64,000 bases of DNA from Kolteria novifilia (GCA_007748055.1 CP036279.1:248001-312000); one strand, 5' to 3'; numbered from the stretch's first letter, positions 20,501 through 29,069 are shown. Notes: generated from the letters alone by a model not told the origin. Numbers and translations are program-made.

Positions 20501-23500
20501 CGGTTCGGGAGCGGGTTCCGCGACGGCGGTGGCCGACGAGGTCGTCCCTACTGCACTGCCAGCCGACTGCTGGACGTAGGCGAGGATCTCCCCGAGCGTC
20601 GCCATCTTGAACATCGCTTGCGGATCGAGACCATTGAGCGACGGAAGTTCGCTCTCGAGATCACTTAGGATCTCCACCCGCTTGATCGAGTCGATACCGA
20701 GCGCCGACTCGATGTCGGCATCGAGGTCCAACAGCTCGGGGGGATAGCCCGTCTTTTCCGCAACAACGCCGAGGAGCGTCGACCGCAGTTCGCCATTCGC
20801 CGCCACCGGTTCGGGAGCGGGTTCCGCGACGGCGGTGGCCGACGAGGTCGTCCCTACTGCACCGCCAGCCGACTGCTGGACGTAGGCGAGGATCTCCCCG
20901 AGCGTCGCCATCTTGAACATCGCTTGCGGATCGAGACCATTGAGCGACGGAAGTTCGTTCTCGAGATCACTTAGGATCTCCACCCGCTTGATCGAGTCGA
21001 TACCGAGCGCCGACTCGATGTCGGCATCAAGGTCCAACAGCTCGGGGGGATAGCCCGTCTTTTCCGCAACAACGCCGAGGAGCGTCGACCGCAGTTCGCC
21101 ATTCGCCGCCACCGGTTCGGGAGCGGGTTCCGCGACGGCGGTGGCCGACGAGGTCGTCCCTACTGCACTGCCAGCCGACTGCTGGACGTAGGCGAGGATC
21201 TCCCCGAGCGTCGCCATCTTGAACATCGCTTGCGGATCGAGACCATTGAGCGACGGAAGTTCGCTCTCGAGATCACTTAGGATCTCCACCCGCTTGATCG
21301 AGTCGATACCGAGCGCCGACTCGATGTCGGCATCGAGGTCCAACAGCTCGGGGGGATAGCCCGTCTTTTCCGCAACAACGCCGAGGAGCGTCGACCGCAG
21401 TTCGCCATTCGCCGCCACCGGTTCGGGAGCGGGCTCCGCCTTCATGGAGGATGTCGCCACAGATTCGCTCGTCTCGGGAGTAGGCTGTTCGCTCCGCGGC
21501 TCTGTTTCACGCCCGAAACCCTCTTTCGACGGGTACTCCAGTCGCGGCAAGTCGGCGAGTTCGAGCGAATGCCCCGACTCCGCCGCTTGAAGGTAGGCGT
21601 GAAATGCCTCTTGGAGTGCCGACTGGTACGCCGAGTGAGCCTTGGTCGTGTCATCGATCAAATACCGAAGTTCCGACCGCAAGGATTCCTCTTCCGGACA
21701 ACCAGACTCTTGGCAACCCGACGACTTCGCTGTCTCGACGTCATCCCTCGCGGGTAGTGATTCGCGCTTCGCTGGCGTCGCTGACGACTCTTTCGAATCC
21801 GAGCCGGGCTCCAGTCCAGGGATGCCCAGCCGGCCACCAAAGCCAGCCGGCTCCTTGGTCGCGGACTTCTCCGATCCGTTGCCCGCAGTCATTTCGGTCT
21901 CTTTCTGAGGCGATGGAGTCTGGATGTGTGTCGAGGCAAGACGTGGAGGAACGGTCTTTGGGGGACGGGCGGGCGCTTCGGGCTCTACAGAAGGACCACC
22001 AACCGGCGGGTGGCTCGTTCCGGAGGAAGGGGGCTCGGATGTTGACGGCTTGGGGTTTCGACGAGTCCTCTGTTCAACCGGATCGGGGTTCCGGGAAGGA
22101 TAGGGACGATCGTGGTTGGCACCATCGATCATGATCACATGCTTGAGCTTCTTTGGATCGGGGAGCACGACGTCGTCGTAGTCCTTCCAAAGATACGTCC
22201 AGTTGATGTCGACGCCATGGACCGCGAGCGGTCCCAGGGACTGCCAAAGCGTGGTCCATCCATCCCGTCTCTTGGCATCGAACGAGACCGCGAGGTGTGG
22301 GCGGTCGCCGAGACACTCATCGACGAGTTGCGAGAGAACACTTCCCGGACCCACTTCGACAAAGGTTCGTACCCCATCTTGGTAGAGGCGTTCGACCGTT
22401 TGATGGAAGCGGACCGGATGGCTGAGTTGAGCGGCTAGACGATCGCCAATCGCTTGAGGATCGGCGGGGTAGGGCATCGTGTCGGTATTGCCATACACGG
22501 GGACCTTGGGACTCCCGAGCGGAAGCGTCCGAAGGAACTCGCCGAACGGCTTCGAGGCGGCGGACACGTTGTGCGAGTGGAAGGCGGCGGCGACTGGCAA
22601 CCGTCGGCAAAGGACCTTCTCTGTTCGCAACTGGGACTCAAGTCGACCAACGGCTTCGACGGGCCCCGCGACCACCACTTGTGTGGGAGAGTTGTAGTTG
22701 GCGGTCGTCAGTTCGGGGAACCGACTGGCCACCAGTTGTTCCACGCGCTTGGCGTCCGTGAGGACCGCGATCATCGCGCCGGGCGCCTGTCCCGCGGCCT
22801 GCGCCATCAGCTCGCCGCGTTTTCGCGCCGCGCGCAAGAGTGACTCTTCCTCGAGGACGCCCGCCGCACAGAGCGCCGTCAACTCCCCGAAACTGTGTCC
22901 CACGGCGCAGTCCGGCTCCAGCCCCAGTTCCTTCACCAGCGCCAGAACGCCCAGGCTCGTCAAGCCGAGAGCGGGCTGAGCCACGGCAGTATCGCGCAAG
23001 TGCTCGACGAGCCGCTCTTCGTCCTCCGAAGTGAACACCGGATGGGGAAAGACAACTTGAGAGAGCCGAACCTCTTCGTTCGCCATGATGTCGGCGTGGC
23101 GATCCCATACGTCGCGTACGCAGTCAAAGTGAACCAGCAAGTCGCGCGTCATGCCGAGATACTGGCTTCCTTGTCCCGGAAAGAGGTACGCCACCCGTCC
23201 CGGTTCGGAACCGTTGGCATACCACAATCCTCCGCGGTCGACGATCGGTCGCGAGGGATCACGCTGAAGATGCTCCGAAAAGGCTTCGATCCGAGTCTCG
23301 AGTTCTTCGGCACCTCCGGCGATGATCGCCAGGCGACAAGGCCGACTCGTGTCGACGCCGAGTTGCAAGCGCCGGGCGACATGCTCGATCGCGCCCGCGT
23401 GGGAGCGATGCGATACAAGCTCCTCAAGGGTTGCGCGGCATTGCTCCAAGAGTGTCTTGGGATCATTCGCCGACCAGAGGAGCAACTCGTTCTCGGCCGT

Positions 23501-24928
23501 TCGCAAGCGGCGTGCGTTGGGTGCACCGCCCGTGTACTCTTCCAGGGCGATATGGAAGTTGGTTCCCCCGAAACCGAAGGAACTGACCGACGCTCGGCGC
23601 GGATGATCGGCGCCGCGAATCCAAGGACGTGTCTTGGTGTTGAGGTAGAAGGGACTCTCCTCGATCCCCAGTTCGGGGTTCGGGACATCGACTTTGATCG
23701 TCGGAGGTAGAACCTTGTGACGCAGCGCCATGACGGCCTTGAAGAGCCCCGCGACCCCGGCCGTGCACTTCGTATGACCGATCTGCGACTTCACGGAGCC
23801 AAGGGCACACCACGTCTTGCCATCAACACCCGCTTCCTTGGCGGCATCGCCGAACACGCTCTTGAGACTCGCGAACTCCGCGGCGTCGCCCGCTTTCGTC
23901 GCGGTGCCGTGCCCTTCGACGAGCTCCACCGTCGTCGGCGAGTAGCCGGCTTGCTCGTAGGCGCGGCGAAGAGCTCGCGCTTGCCCTTCGGGGCGCGGAG
24001 CGTAGATGCTCTTGGAGCGACCATCGGACGAACTTCCCACCCCGCGAATGACGCCGTAGATGCGATCACCGGAACGCTCGGCGTCCTCGAGCTTGCGCAA
24101 CGCCAGCATCGCCAGCCCTTCGCCGAGCAACGTCCCGTCCCCCGACGCGGCGAAGGGTCGGCAGTCGCCGCTGCGGGACATGGCGGGCGTCTTGGAGAAA
24201 CAGAGGTACATCAAGGGAATGTTGATCGCATCGACCCCTCCCGTGATGACGAGATCGCTCTGGCCCGATTGCAACAACCCGACCGCCATCGTCAAGGCCG
24301 CCAGCGAACTGGCGCACGCGGCGTCGACAATGCAATTGGTTCCACCAAGATCGAGCCGGCTCGCGACACGCCCAGCGACCACGTTGCCGAGGAGCCCCGG
24401 GAAGGTACTCTCCTTCCACACGGGAAAGAGTTCTTTGATCTTTCCGACCGCCTCGTCGATCGCGTTCTCCTCGAGCCCGTGTCGCCGGAGTCCCTCGCGC
24501 CACTGCGGCTCGCCAAGACGAGCACACATGTCGCCAAGCAGTTGCGTGGCGCCGGTGTTTCCAAGCACGACGCTCGTCCGCTCGCGATCGACGTGGCGGA
24601 ACTGTCCGCCGAGGGCGTCGTTGACCACACGATCGGCGACGATCATCGCCAAGAGTTGCGAGGTATCCGTCGTCGCGAGCATCTTCGGCGGCATGCCATA
24701 GGTCAGGGGATCGAACGCGACGGGTGAGAGAAAACTTCCCCGCTTGCTGTACGTCCGGTCGGGCGTCGATGGATCGGGTGAATAGAGGTCGTCGATCAGC
24801 CAATGGCTGCGCGGAACGTCACTGATCAAGTCCTTCGCGGCGAGGATGTCCCGCCAAAAACCATCGCTGTTGCTCGAACCAGCGAAAAGGACACTCGCGC
24901 CGGTAACGGCGATCGGATCGAAGGCCAT
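17579..24928 (-). CDS. pfaA: PfaA-like PUFA synthase subunit: KS-AT-5xACP-KR-DH
   Basis: A 2449-residue iterative polyketide/fatty-acid synthase subunit. Domains: ketosynthase (about 1-455; Cys205 in DAACASS, VEGHGTATKAGD, GHTKCTAG); malonyl-type acyltransferase (about 570-890; Ser679 in GHSFGE); a Pro/Ser/Glu-rich linker with a predicted helical segment; five acyl carrier proteins with phosphopantetheine Ser at 1210, 1312, 1414, 1516 and 1618 (LGIDSIK); ketoreductase (about 1900-2150; GGARGVTA nucleotide fold, YAMAN active-site Tyr); and a C-terminal PKS-type dehydratase fold (about 2180-2440; HVVDGVPILP carrying the Hx3Gx4P motif, with Glu where the second motif usually has Asp). This matches PfaA of PUFA synthases with an added DH. 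The chain length and unsaturation of the product cannot be read from sequence. Confidence 0.93.
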   Translation of the reverse strand: MAFDPIAVTGASVLFAGSSNSDGFWRDILAAKDLISDVPRSHWLIDDLYSPDPSTPDRTYSKRGSFLSPVAFDPLTYGMPPKMLATTDTSQLLAMIVADRVVNDALGGQFRHVDRERTSVVLGNTGATQLLGDMCARLGEPQWREGLRRHGLEENAIDEAVGKIKELFPVWKESTFPGLLGNVVAGRVASRLDLGGTNCIVDAACASSLAALTMAVGLLQSGQSDLVITGGVDAINIPLMYLCFSKTPAMSRSGDCRPFAASGDGTLLGEGLAMLALRKLEDAERSGDRIYGVIRGVGSSSDGRSKSIYAPRPEGQARALRRAYEQAGYSPTTVELVEGHGTATKAGDAAEFASLKSVFGDAAKEAGVDGKTWCALGSVKSQIGHTKCTAGVAGLFKAVMALRHKVLPPTIKVDVPNPELGIEESPFYLNTKTRPWIRGADHPRRASVSSFGFGGTNFHIALEEYTGGAPNARRLRTAENELLLWSANDPKTLLEQCRATLEELVSHRSHAGAIEHVARRLQLGVDTSRPCRLAIIAGGAEELETRIEAFSEHLQRDPSRPIVDRGGLWYANGSEPGRVAYLFPGQGSQYLGMTRDLLVHFDCVRDVWDRHADIMANEEVRLSQVVFPHPVFTSEDEERLVEHLRDTAVAQPALGLTSLGVLALVKELGLEPDCAVGHSFGELTALCAAGVLEEESLLRAARKRGELMAQAAGQAPGAMIAVLTDAKRVEQLVASRFPELTTANYNSPTQVVVAGPVEAVGRLESQLRTEKVLCRRLPVAAAFHSHNVSAASKPFGEFLRTLPLGSPKVPVYGNTDTMPYPADPQAIGDRLAAQLSHPVRFHQTVERLYQDGVRTFVEVGPGSVLSQLVDECLGDRPHLAVSFDAKRRDGWTTLWQSLGPLAVHGVDINWTYLWKDYDDVVLPDPKKLKHVIMIDGANHDRPYPSRNPDPVEQRTRRNPKPSTSEPPSSGTSHPPVGGPSVEPEAPARPPKTVPPRLASTHIQTPSPQKETEMTAGNGSEKSATKEPAGFGGRLGIPGLEPGSDSKESSATPAKRESLPARDDVETAKSSGCQESGCPEEESLRSELRYLIDDTTKAHSAYQSALQEAFHAYLQAAESGHSLELADLPRLEYPSKEGFGRETEPRSEQPTPETSESVATSSMKAEPAPEPVAANGELRSTLLGVVAEKTGYPPELLDLDADIESALGIDSIKRVEILSDLESELPSLNGLDPQAMFKMATLGEILAYVQQSAGSAVGTTSSATAVAEPAPEPVAANGELRSTLLGVVAEKTGYPPELLDLDADIESALGIDSIKRVEILSDLENELPSLNGLDPQAMFKMATLGEILAYVQQSAGGAVGTTSSATAVAEPAPEPVAANGELRSTLLGVVAEKTGYPPELLDLDADIESALGIDSIKRVEILSDLESELPSLNGLDPQAMFKMATLGEILAYVQQSAGSAVGTTSSATAVAEPAPEPVAANGELRSTLLGVVAEKTGYPPELLDLDADIESALGIDSIKRVEILSDLESELPSLNGLDPQAMFKMATLGEILAYVQQSAGGAVGTTSSATAVAEPAPEPVAANGELRSTLLGVVAEKTGYPPELLDLDADIESALGIDSIKRVEILSDLESELPSLNGLDPQAMFKMATLGEILAYVQQSAGTSTDLQEQAPKSSSSTSILSESDHNLPRFVVEMTPNAPSGFALSNLLDASPLVLIASEKDDHQSEVEIAFALAERLRPLGLEVEVSPELPPDARGVIFLGGLRRMASVAETIDIQRRAFHVAKAFAQTNPSGGVFVSVQDTGGAFCCNPVEPQQAWLGGLAGLVKTAALEWNDVGTKVIDVDCRGRSFEEVAATIAQELLFGGPEQEVGFPSDGGRHVVKSVERAASATTSSSGLVVDRETVLLVSGGARGVTAKALESLASRGVRLALLGRTELEPEPAVFASSLDEASLKKAVVQERKRAGEPLVLTEIDRQVRQLLACREIRTNVERLEALGATVEYFSVDVQSESELQKTLASIRRKWGAIHGLVHAAGVLADKRIVDKTPEQWERVFGTKVDGLRCLLEATRQDPLRLICLFSSIAARTGNLGQCDYAMANEVLNKVARVEKQRRGAACVVKSIGWGPWDAGMVTPALKAHFEALGVPLISLSDGPKALASELAIADGSDVEVVVGASPNIGLAPGVSGVVVDVIADPNSDRYLLDHVVDGVPILPMVLALEWFVRVADGVHPGRPVTRVRDLKVLKPVLLPPNGSPHRLRITARQYGDESDSTLLTQMEWDGQTAYEAVIEQATVRPLAPADTGPRTYARSWDIADDSIYRDVLFHGPAFRFGWELDRFDEKGGTAWVDLGERPGAFDETWATSARATEAALQFALIWFTTRLGKKGLPLRFDEYVAYGRVGRRIQCEMRTLTVNSISGKFELLIRDEQGRLVAQLHGVTATVRVENVEPVR
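19960..21430 (-). repeat. Five near-identical 306-bp ACP repeats in pfaA
   Basis: Five tandem units encode the acyl carrier proteins and their linkers. The spacing of a shared linker sequence (20215, 20521, 20827, 21133) is exactly 306 bases, or 102 residues, each time. The units differ by only a handful of bases: for example the second ACP in protein order alone has LEN for LES and one private silent change near 21027. Linkers alternate SAGSAV, SAGGAV, SAGSAV, SAGGAV, implying that a two-unit block was duplicated. DNA-level identity this high suggests recent expansion or gene conversion, and copy number may vary between strains. Confidence 0.95.
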
Positions 24929-25013
24929 CGTGAACAGTCTCCTGGGGCATCGGTCGAACTAGGGTCCATGGTCCGCATCGCGACGGAAAGAGCGGCACCG
25001 TTGGAGGGGAACA

Positions 25014-26642
25014 TCACTTGAGACGGAGAGGTCGGGGACGGTAGCGGAAGCCGACGGATGGAACGTCGACCCCGTAAGAACGAAGCTGTTGCGCGCGGGT
25101 GATCGCGGCGGCGCCTTCCAGCAAGTTGAGAGCCACCTGGACGACCGTCCGGTTGGCCGGTTCTTCGAGGAAGGAACCTTTCGCCCATTGATTGAAGCTG
25201 CCCATCGCGGGACCACACCAGACTTGGTAGTCGACGGCTCGTTCGGTCTCGCCTTCAATCGCCCAGCGGCTCGCCTTGCCCAAATACCAGCGGAAGACAA
25301 GCGCCATAAGGTGCTTGGGATCGCGGTCGGCGAGTTCCACCTGGCTTGGATCGCGTTTGGACCAGAAGGCTCGCGTCTCCGCCCATACGTCGTCGATCGG
25401 CCGACGGAAGACTTGTTGTTCGAGGCGGCGACGTTCGGCGTCGGGGATCGCGTCGATTCCGCCATAGCGGCGGTAACAATCGTAGAGTTGCTGGGCACGC
25501 CCGGCGAACATCGTCCCACGTCGGAGCACTTGCAGCTTGATGCCTTGTTCAAACATGTCCGCGGCGGGCGCCATGACGACATCCGCGAGTCCCGCGGTCG
25601 CGAGCATCTGCTTGGCCTCGTCGGCGACACCTGCCTCGAGGCACGCCTGGTTCACGGAACCGGTGAGCACGTAGTCGGCCCCATGGGCGAATGCGGCCGC
25701 GATCGACGCGGGAGTCCCAAGCCCTCCAGCCGCCCCAACACGGGCGCGACATTCGTCTCCAAGCTCCTCGACGATCTGGTTGCGAAGCTCGACGATTGTC
25801 GAAAGTAGGGCGGGCAGCGGACGATTGTCCGTGTGCCCTCCCGAATCGGCTTCGGCGGTGATGTCCTCCGCCACGGGAAGTCCCGAGCCCAGGTCGGCTT
25901 CCTCTCGGGTCAGCTTTCCTTCGGCGACCAACGCCGCGACGATCTTCGCATCCGCCGGCCGAAGGAACCGCTCCGCGACCTCCGGACGCGATACTTTGGC
26001 GAAGAGATGGTTTGGCCGCTCAATAGTTCCGTCCGCCCGGCGACTGAGCCCGCTGTAGGCGTACCAGACCGCGTTCGGCGATGAGTTCATGAACGCGGAC
26101 GCCGAGACTCGTCTGACCTCATGCCGAAGTAGGAGCCGCACGTTGGCTTCTTCAAGTGTCGGTTCGTTGGGAGAGTGGATCAGGTTGACGCCCCATGCCC
26201 CACCGGAGTCACCGAGCGCCTTCTTGATCTCGACGATTCCCTTCTCCACGTGTTGCGGGCCAAGCCCCGCGGCTCCATAGAAGCCCAACATCCCACCACG
26301 TGCCATCGCGATGACCATCGCCGGGGTGGCGATCCCATTGGCCATCGCTCCCGCGACATAGGGGAACCGCACGCCGTGGGACTCGAGGAAGCTTCGATCG
26401 CCAAGCCACTCGGGGTACAACGCCGGCAGCATGCCGACCGACTCGATCCCTTCGTCCGCACTGGCGAGAAGGGATGCGGTCGACAGGTCATCGACCGCCG
26501 TTGCTCCGATGAGCCCCGTTTCTCGCTGCCGATAAATGCCGGCGGGCCGTCTGAACTGATCGACCGCCGTGAGAATCGACGTCCTTCCGAACACCTCGTC
26601 GATCGTCGATGAGGTGCACGTTGCCGATGGGAGAACAGGCAT
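25014..26642 (-). CDS. pfaD: PfaD-like enoyl reductase of the PUFA synthase
   Basis: A 542-residue FMN-dependent enoyl reductase of the PfaD family, related to 2-nitropropane dioxygenase (TIM barrel). Seen: the substrate/FMN entry VAGAMANGIATPAMVIAMARGGMLGFYGAAGLG, the flavin-phosphate loop GAAGGLGTPASIAAAFAHGADYVLTGSVNQ, and the family's C-terminal region (FRWYLGKASRWAIEGE, DYQVWCGPAMGSFNQW). It would reduce enoyl-ACP intermediates made by the two megasynthase subunits encoded 85 bases downstream. Length is normal for PfaD. The ATG at 26642 lacks a clear Shine-Dalgarno site and sits in a locally AT-richer stretch (GTATATG), so initiation may be unusual or slightly further in. ER-first gene order contrasts with the marine gammaproteobacterial pfaABCD order. 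Confidence 0.92.
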   Translation of the reverse strand: MPVLPSATCTSSTIDEVFGRTSILTAVDQFRRPAGIYRQRETGLIGATAVDDLSTASLLASADEGIESVGMLPALYPEWLGDRSFLESHGVRFPYVAGAMANGIATPAMVIAMARGGMLGFYGAAGLGPQHVEKGIVEIKKALGDSGGAWGVNLIHSPNEPTLEEANVRLLLRHEVRRVSASAFMNSSPNAVWYAYSGLSRRADGTIERPNHLFAKVSRPEVAERFLRPADAKIVAALVAEGKLTREEADLGSGLPVAEDITAEADSGGHTDNRPLPALLSTIVELRNQIVEELGDECRARVGAAGGLGTPASIAAAFAHGADYVLTGSVNQACLEAGVADEAKQMLATAGLADVVMAPAADMFEQGIKLQVLRRGTMFAGRAQQLYDCYRRYGGIDAIPDAERRRLEQQVFRRPIDDVWAETRAFWSKRDPSQVELADRDPKHLMALVFRWYLGKASRWAIEGETERAVDYQVWCGPAMGSFNQWAKGSFLEEPANRTVVQVALNLLEGAAAITRAQQLRSYGVDVPSVGFRYRPRPLRLK

Positions 26643-27084
26643 ATACTCGTCCAGAAATCAAGCAAATTCTAGATGCTCGCGATGACGCTCACGCAATAGT
26701 ACCCACTTTGATAGCCTCGAATGTTTCAGGTCAGCGAAGCTATGTTGAAGACTTCGCAAAGAACGTGGGACTTTCTCACGAGGGTGGCTTCGATCGCTCC
26801 TCGCGGGGAGCCGTTCGAGACGAGAACGTGGACCTGATCACCTAGCGAGCGCGTCGGAACATGCATTCTCACTCAACCCTCGGGCGGCTGAGCAAACAGA
26901 CACCGGCCTTGCCGTTTCTCGATCGATGCCCACCAGGCGAGAACCAGGAGCCGCGGCCAGAACCAACGAGAAGAGACGTTGGTGACTCCGAGGGCTCGCC
27001 AAGCAACTTCGACATCGAGATCGGTCGAAACAACGGTGCGCGGCCGGCATCGCTTGACGGTCTGCTCGATTGACTGATCGCCGC
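26643..27084. other. Intergenic region between PPTase and pfaD
   Basis: These 442 bases hold no convincing gene. The part next to pfaD (about 26640-26760) is clearly less GC-rich than its surroundings and is the likely promoter region for the three-gene synthase operon on the minus strand; a TATATG hexamer overlaps the pfaD start. Open frames here lack family resemblance. No strong hairpin terminator was found after the PPTase stop at 27085. Confidence 0.5.
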
Positions 27085-27819
27085 TCAGCGACCGTCGGGA
27101 AAGCAGTGGCGATAGGTGGAATCGTCGCCAACCTGCGTCACGTCAACCTGCGGTTCGCTGGAACGAACGGCCAAGGACGCGTGGTATCCCGCTGGCGCGG
27201 CAAGGGTCCAAAGCGTCCACTCTCGCGGGTGGATGCTCGCCGACTTGGACCGAAGGATCTTCGGGTCGCGCCTGGGGTCCAAACAGACTTCAACGCTTGT
27301 CAGTGGCGTCCGCAGTCCGTCGCCATGCGCCTTCAGCAAGGCCTCTTTACGCGTCCAGCCTGCGAAGAATCCATCGCGACGCTGGGTTTCTGGCAGGCGA
27401 CGAAGCTGGTCCAGTTCCGCCGCGGAGAAGATGCGGTTCTCCAACATCTCTTGCGCCGTCAACGCACGCACCCGCTCGATATCAACACCAACCGGTGCGA
27501 CCCGAGCGACAGCAATCAAGGCGAAGTCGCCACTGTGCGAGAGGTTGAAGTGCAAGGAACTGTTTCCCGTCAGACCTGGCTTCCGAGAAACGGCGTATTC
27601 GAAGCGAACGTCGGAGGGAGACACCGACAAGTACTGGCCAAGGAGATGGCGGAGGGCAACCCGACATCTCGTGAACGATTCTCTCGGCGCGTCGAATCGG
27701 TACTTCTCGGCCCGAACCGCCTCGTCCGCCGACAGTGCCGCGATCCCTCGATCCCACGACTGGTCGAGAGCGACCAGCCAGACGTGAATCGCACGGCATC
27801 CGAGAGAGAACGACGTCAT
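27085..27819 (-). CDS. Sfp-type 4'-phosphopantetheinyl transferase
   Basis: A 244-residue transferase that moves the phosphopantetheine arm of CoA onto carrier-protein serines. Diagnostic residues are seen: FNLSHS (about 91-96), the Mg-binding GVDIE (Asp113, Glu115) and the WTRKEALLK motif (Trp155, Lys158, Glu159, Lys163). Length and motif spacing fit the Sfp/Gsp type. The ATG at 27819 has a good GGAGAA Shine-Dalgarno site about 8 bases upstream; the open frame continues upstream for 68 codons without similarity. Placed on the same strand just upstream of pfaD, it is the natural activator of the five ACPs of the PfaA-like protein. Confidence 0.92.
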   Translation of the reverse strand: MTSFSLGCRAIHVWLVALDQSWDRGIAALSADEAVRAEKYRFDAPRESFTRCRVALRHLLGQYLSVSPSDVRFEYAVSRKPGLTGNSSLHFNLSHSGDFALIAVARVAPVGVDIERVRALTAQEMLENRIFSAAELDQLRRLPETQRRDGFFAGWTRKEALLKAHGDGLRTPLTSVEVCLDPRRDPKILRSKSASIHPREWTLWTLAAPAGYHASLAVRSSEPQVDVTQVGDDSTYRHCFPDGR

Positions 27820-28014
27820 CAAAGCTTCTCCAGGTCGTCGCCGTGGCTGTCGCGAGAAGCATTGATAAGAAGCGCGACGTGAAAACCAAGATGGCGGTCC
27901 CAGCGGGCAAGCGCCGAGGACCGACTCACGATCACGAGTCCAAGTTGGAGAGAAGAGTGTGGACCAACAAAGCGAAAGCCTCGCCCTCTCGGACCGACCG
28001 CTGAAAAACGCGAA

Positions 28015-28043
28015 GAGCCGCACCCCTTGATGGCGTGCGGCTC
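28015..28043 (-). terminator. Rho-independent terminator after the coiled-coil lipoprotein
   Basis: A perfect 9-bp inverted repeat (GAGCCGCAC / GTGCGGCTC) with an 11-base loop. Read on the minus strand, the stem is followed by TTCGCGTTTTT, giving a T tract. It lies 41 bases past the lipoprotein stop and before the PPTase start, so it separates the two transcripts. Confidence 0.75.
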
Positions 28044-28060
28044 AGGCAATCGTGTCAGAT

Positions 28061-28087
28061 CTAACAGTCCGCTCAATCGGCTGTTAG
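28061..28087. repeat. CTAACAG...CTGTTAG inverted repeat at a gene end
   Basis: Perfect 7-bp arms with a 13-base loop overlap the stop codon of the lipoprotein gene. One arm carries the AACAGTCCG sequence that recurs at other gene ends in this window (see 28570). It could be an extra 3' stem or a remnant of a small repeat element. Confidence 0.6.
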
Positions 28088-28524
28088 TTGAGTTCGGCGA
28101 CCGCGTTCTCGTAGGAGTCGTGAAGCTTGTCCAACGCGGAACTCATACCCTGCTTCATCTCTTCCCAAGCGTCACCGGTCGAGTCCTTGATCTTCGCGAG
28201 CTGCTCCTTGCTCTCGTTGTACTGTTCCTTCAACGAGCTGACGGCTTCGTTCAGCTCATCTTTGGCGTCGTCGGACGCGTCCGCGGCTTTGTCTTGCAGA
28301 GACTCGATGTTCTCCTCCAGCTCGTCGAGCTTCTCTTGAGTGTGAGCGACGAACTTGTCTTTCGTCTCTTCCGCGTTATCCGACGCGGTCTCGATCGATT
28401 CACTAACCTTGTCGACGGAGTTCTCGGCAGTCGTCTCGTGAGTCGGCGTGTTGTCCGCGCAACCAAGCGTCATCGTCCCAAACGCGATCCACGCCGCCAG
28501 CAACGAATAGTTACCTAAGTTCAT
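28084..28524 (-). CDS. Coiled-coil lipoprotein, unknown function
   Basis: A 146-residue predicted lipoprotein. The signal peptide ends in a lipobox MTLGC with Cys22 as the lipidation site. The mature part is highly charged and helical (repeated Asp/Glu/Lys with regularly spaced Leu and Ile, e.g. EKLDELEENIESLQ), giving a long amphipathic or coiled-coil rod with few aromatic residues. This resembles LEA-like or apolipoprotein-like stress proteins, but there is no specific family match that I recognise. I chose the ATG at 28524 for its GGGAGAAG Shine-Dalgarno site; an in-frame start at 28596 would precede the signal peptide. A strong terminator follows it. Confidence 0.75.
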   Translation of the reverse strand: MNLGNYSLLAAWIAFGTMTLGCADNTPTHETTAENSVDKVSESIETASDNAEETKDKFVAHTQEKLDELEENIESLQDKAADASDDAKDELNEAVSSLKEQYNESKEQLAKIKDSTGDAWEEMKQGMSSALDKLHDSYENAVAELN

Positions 28525-28901
28525 CTTACTTCTCCCAAATGTGTTCTGATCAGCGTTAAGGCTGCCACTAACAGTCCGTTGATTGAAGCGAGCCAAGGCG
28601 AGAACGAGCCATGTTGGCCAATATCAAGGAGAAGCGCAGGCGAATCCTTCGATTCGTCGACTTTTCTCAACGCCGAGATTGGTCAAAAGAGCCGTTCACA
28701 GCCGGCAGCGAATAGATCAACGGGTTGTTCAAGCTACGTTCTTTCTCTTCGCCCACGGGCGCTAGCGTCTCCTACTCCCAGTGAGAGCAGTTTCGGCCAA
28801 GCAGTTGTCGATCGTTCGGAATCCACGTTGACTTCCAACGCCACGCGAAGGCGGCGTTCCGGCGCGAGAGAGAACGAGAACTCTCCCCCGCGCCACCCCG
28901 A
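28525..28901. other. Intergenic region before the lipoprotein gene
   Basis: These 377 bases contain no gene that I can support. They hold the presumed lipoprotein promoter and one copy of the CAG(C/T)CCGTTG repeat motif at 28570-28602. Open frames on both strands lack resemblance to known proteins. Confidence 0.5.
28570..28602 (+). repeat. Dispersed CAGYCCGTTG-type repeat, copy 2
   Basis: AACAGTCCGTTGATTGAAGCG followed by AGCCAAGG aligns along about 28 bases with the copy at 5814. The similarity extends beyond the core and is unlikely to be chance, but the full unit and its function are unknown. Confidence 0.6.
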
Positions 28902-29069
28902 TTAGACCGTTCGTCGCGTGCGTCCGAAGATGAGCGACGCCACAAACAGCACGAGGAAGACAACAAACAAGATTTGCGCGATATTCGCGGAGATGCCCGC
29001 GACGCCTCCAAAACCCAAAACGCCGGCAACCAACGCGATCAACAAGAAGGTAAGTGCCCAACCCAACAT
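28902..29069 (-). CDS. DUF1328 (YtjA-type) small membrane protein
   Basis: A 55-residue peptide with two hydrophobic segments ([19 protein letters not shown] and [19 protein letters not shown]) joined by VAGIS and ending in a basic tail (GRTRRTV). This is the complete DUF1328/YtjA architecture. The ATG at 29069 is preceded by a GGGAGAG Shine-Dalgarno site. Members are widespread small inner-membrane proteins often found among stress-response genes; no molecular function is established. The neighbouring coiled-coil lipoprotein on the same strand fits a stress or envelope setting. Confidence 0.88.
   Translation of the reverse strand: MLGWALTFLLIALVAGVLGFGGVAGISANIAQILFVVFLVLFVASLIFGRTRRTV

Noticed and set aside
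26609-26845. Small plus-strand gene upstream of pfaD
   Set aside because: No recognisable family, overlap with the pfaD start, and no ribosome-binding site; treated as promoter DNA.
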